The notes below the pieces were generated by a model, which had not been told where the DNA came from, made no database searches, and saw nothing but the letters and a program-made list of their open reading frames with translations. Source: Oscillospiraceae bacterium (GTDB lineage: Bacteria > Bacillota > Clostridia > Oscillospirales > Oscillospiraceae). Taken from it: a stretch of DNA of 23,630 nt. Location of the stretch: positions 1 through 23,630 of the forward strand of contig JAITQY010000041.1 in the NCBI GenBank assembly GCA_031288675.1, written 5' to 3'. How positions within the stretch are numbered: position 1 is the stretch's first letter; each line of letters opens with the position of its first letter. This document shows positions 23,106-23,630 of this stretch, one piece after another. The position numbers and the translations under genes are program-made.

Positions 23106-23630
23106 ATGAAAAATCTGCAAGGTAAAACAGCCATAGTCACCGGAGGAGCCAGCGGAATAGGTAACGGCATCGCTAAAGCTCTCGGGCGCGCCGGCTGTAA
23201 CGTAGTCATCATCGACGCGCGTCAGGCGGCGATTGACGCGGCGACCCCGTGGTTTGAGGGCAAGGGATACCCTGTATACGGCATTCAGCTTGACGTTACC
23301 GACCGTGACGTCTGGGTTACGACTGCCGACCAAATAGAAGCCAAGTTCGGCAAGATACATATCCTCGTCAACAATGCCGGCGTAGCCGCCGGTTCCGGCA
23401 AGATTTGGGACGGCTCCTACAAAGACTGGGACTTCATCACAGGAATCAATATCGGCGGAGTATTCAACGGAATTAAAACTATCGTTCCGCGCATACTTGC
23501 GCACGGGGAAGAGGGTCACGTGGTCACTACATCCTCAACCGGAGGGGCGTTTGCGGTAGACGGCAGCGCGTTCTACTGCGTTACAAAGTACGCCGCGGCA
23601 GGCTTAGCGGAGTGCCTTGCCGCTGACCTG
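23106..23630 (+). CDS. Short-chain dehydrogenase/reductase, 5' part only
   Basis: Open from ATG 23106 (AGGAGG about 8 nt upstream) to the end of the window, 175 codons without a stop; the family usually has about 250-270 residues. Classical SDR features are complete as far as seen: the nucleotide loop TGGASGIG (12-19), LDVTD after the third strand, NNAG (about 89-92), a Ser in the TTSSTGG segment, and Y157 and K161 of YCVTK. The acidic residue at the end of strand 2 (VVIIDAR) suggests a preference for NAD(H). The substrate cannot be told. It has its own promoter, so no operon link to the wall hydrolase is implied. Confidence 0.9.
   Translation, partial: MKNLQGKTAIVTGGASGIGNGIAKALGRAGCNVVIIDARQAAIDAATPWFEGKGYPVYGIQLDVTDRDVWVTTADQIEAKFGKIHILVNNAGVAAGSGKIWDGSYKDWDFITGINIGGVFNGIKTIVPRILAHGEEGHVVTTSSTGGAFAVDGSAFYCVTKYAAAGLAECLAADL

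Noticed and set aside
1..23630. tRNA, rRNA and transposase genes
   Set aside because: No cloverleaf, rRNA core or transposase motif was recognised on either strand when reading the gene-free stretches.

Overview
The window looks like a chromosomal segment of an anaerobic, spore-forming Clostridia-type bacterium, probably an uncultured Oscillospirales or Christensenellales relative. The clues are dockerin, cohesin and S-layer-homology (SLH) domains, a SleB-type wall hydrolase, a short collagen-like spore-surface type protein, class 1B dihydroorotate dehydrogenase (PyrK/PyrD), near-consensus sigma-A promoters and strong Shine-Dalgarno sites. The lineage is inferred. No rRNA, tRNA, transposase or credible CRISPR array was seen.

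Region 1 (153-13680, + strand) is a tightly packed eight-gene operon ending in a strong hairpin terminator. All but the two channel genes encode exported envelope proteins. In order they are: a binding protein with cohesin and dockerin; an 1828-residue GLUG-repeat scaffold with two cohesin-like domains and a dockerin; a cohesin-SLH wall anchor; a binding domain on a single membrane anchor; a binding protein with SLH-like repeats; an ExbB/TolQ/MotA-type channel; a DUF2149 protein resembling ExbD; and a lipoprotein. No carbohydrate-active catalytic domain is visible, so this is cellulosome-style assembly used for something else. Four of the proteins carry what looks like one cofactor-free fold (oxidoreductase molybdopterin-binding-like), each with a different anchor: dockerin, SLH, membrane helix or lipid. 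My main hypothesis is a wall-spanning capture and relay system, perhaps for a tetrapyrrole or metal complex, powered by the ExbB/DUF2149 pair. ExbB-DUF2149 pairs are known from Hmu heme-uptake loci and methanogen CobN-type loci. No chelatase is in this operon.

Region 2 (13720-16430, - strand) holds a hypothetical protein, a DUF5714 zinc-ribbon protein and a collagen-like protein with its terminator. Three minus-strand promoters of the form TTGACA-(16/17)-TGCTATAAT occur in the window (1-29, 14536-14563, 15512-15540); two of them sit in a duplicated 66-bp module.

Region 3 (16554-18711, + strand) is a DUF4330-pyrK-pyrD operon for pyrimidine synthesis. Region 4 (19030-21920) is a histidine phosphatase-GNAT fusion followed 2 nt later by a YgiQ-type radical SAM gene. 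Region 5 (22015-23630) has a promoter fused to an inverted repeat, a SleB-type wall hydrolase, and the 5' part of a short-chain dehydrogenase that runs off the end. The gaps at 15249-15809 and 18712-19029 are filled by a shared set of short intergenic repeats arranged in different orders.
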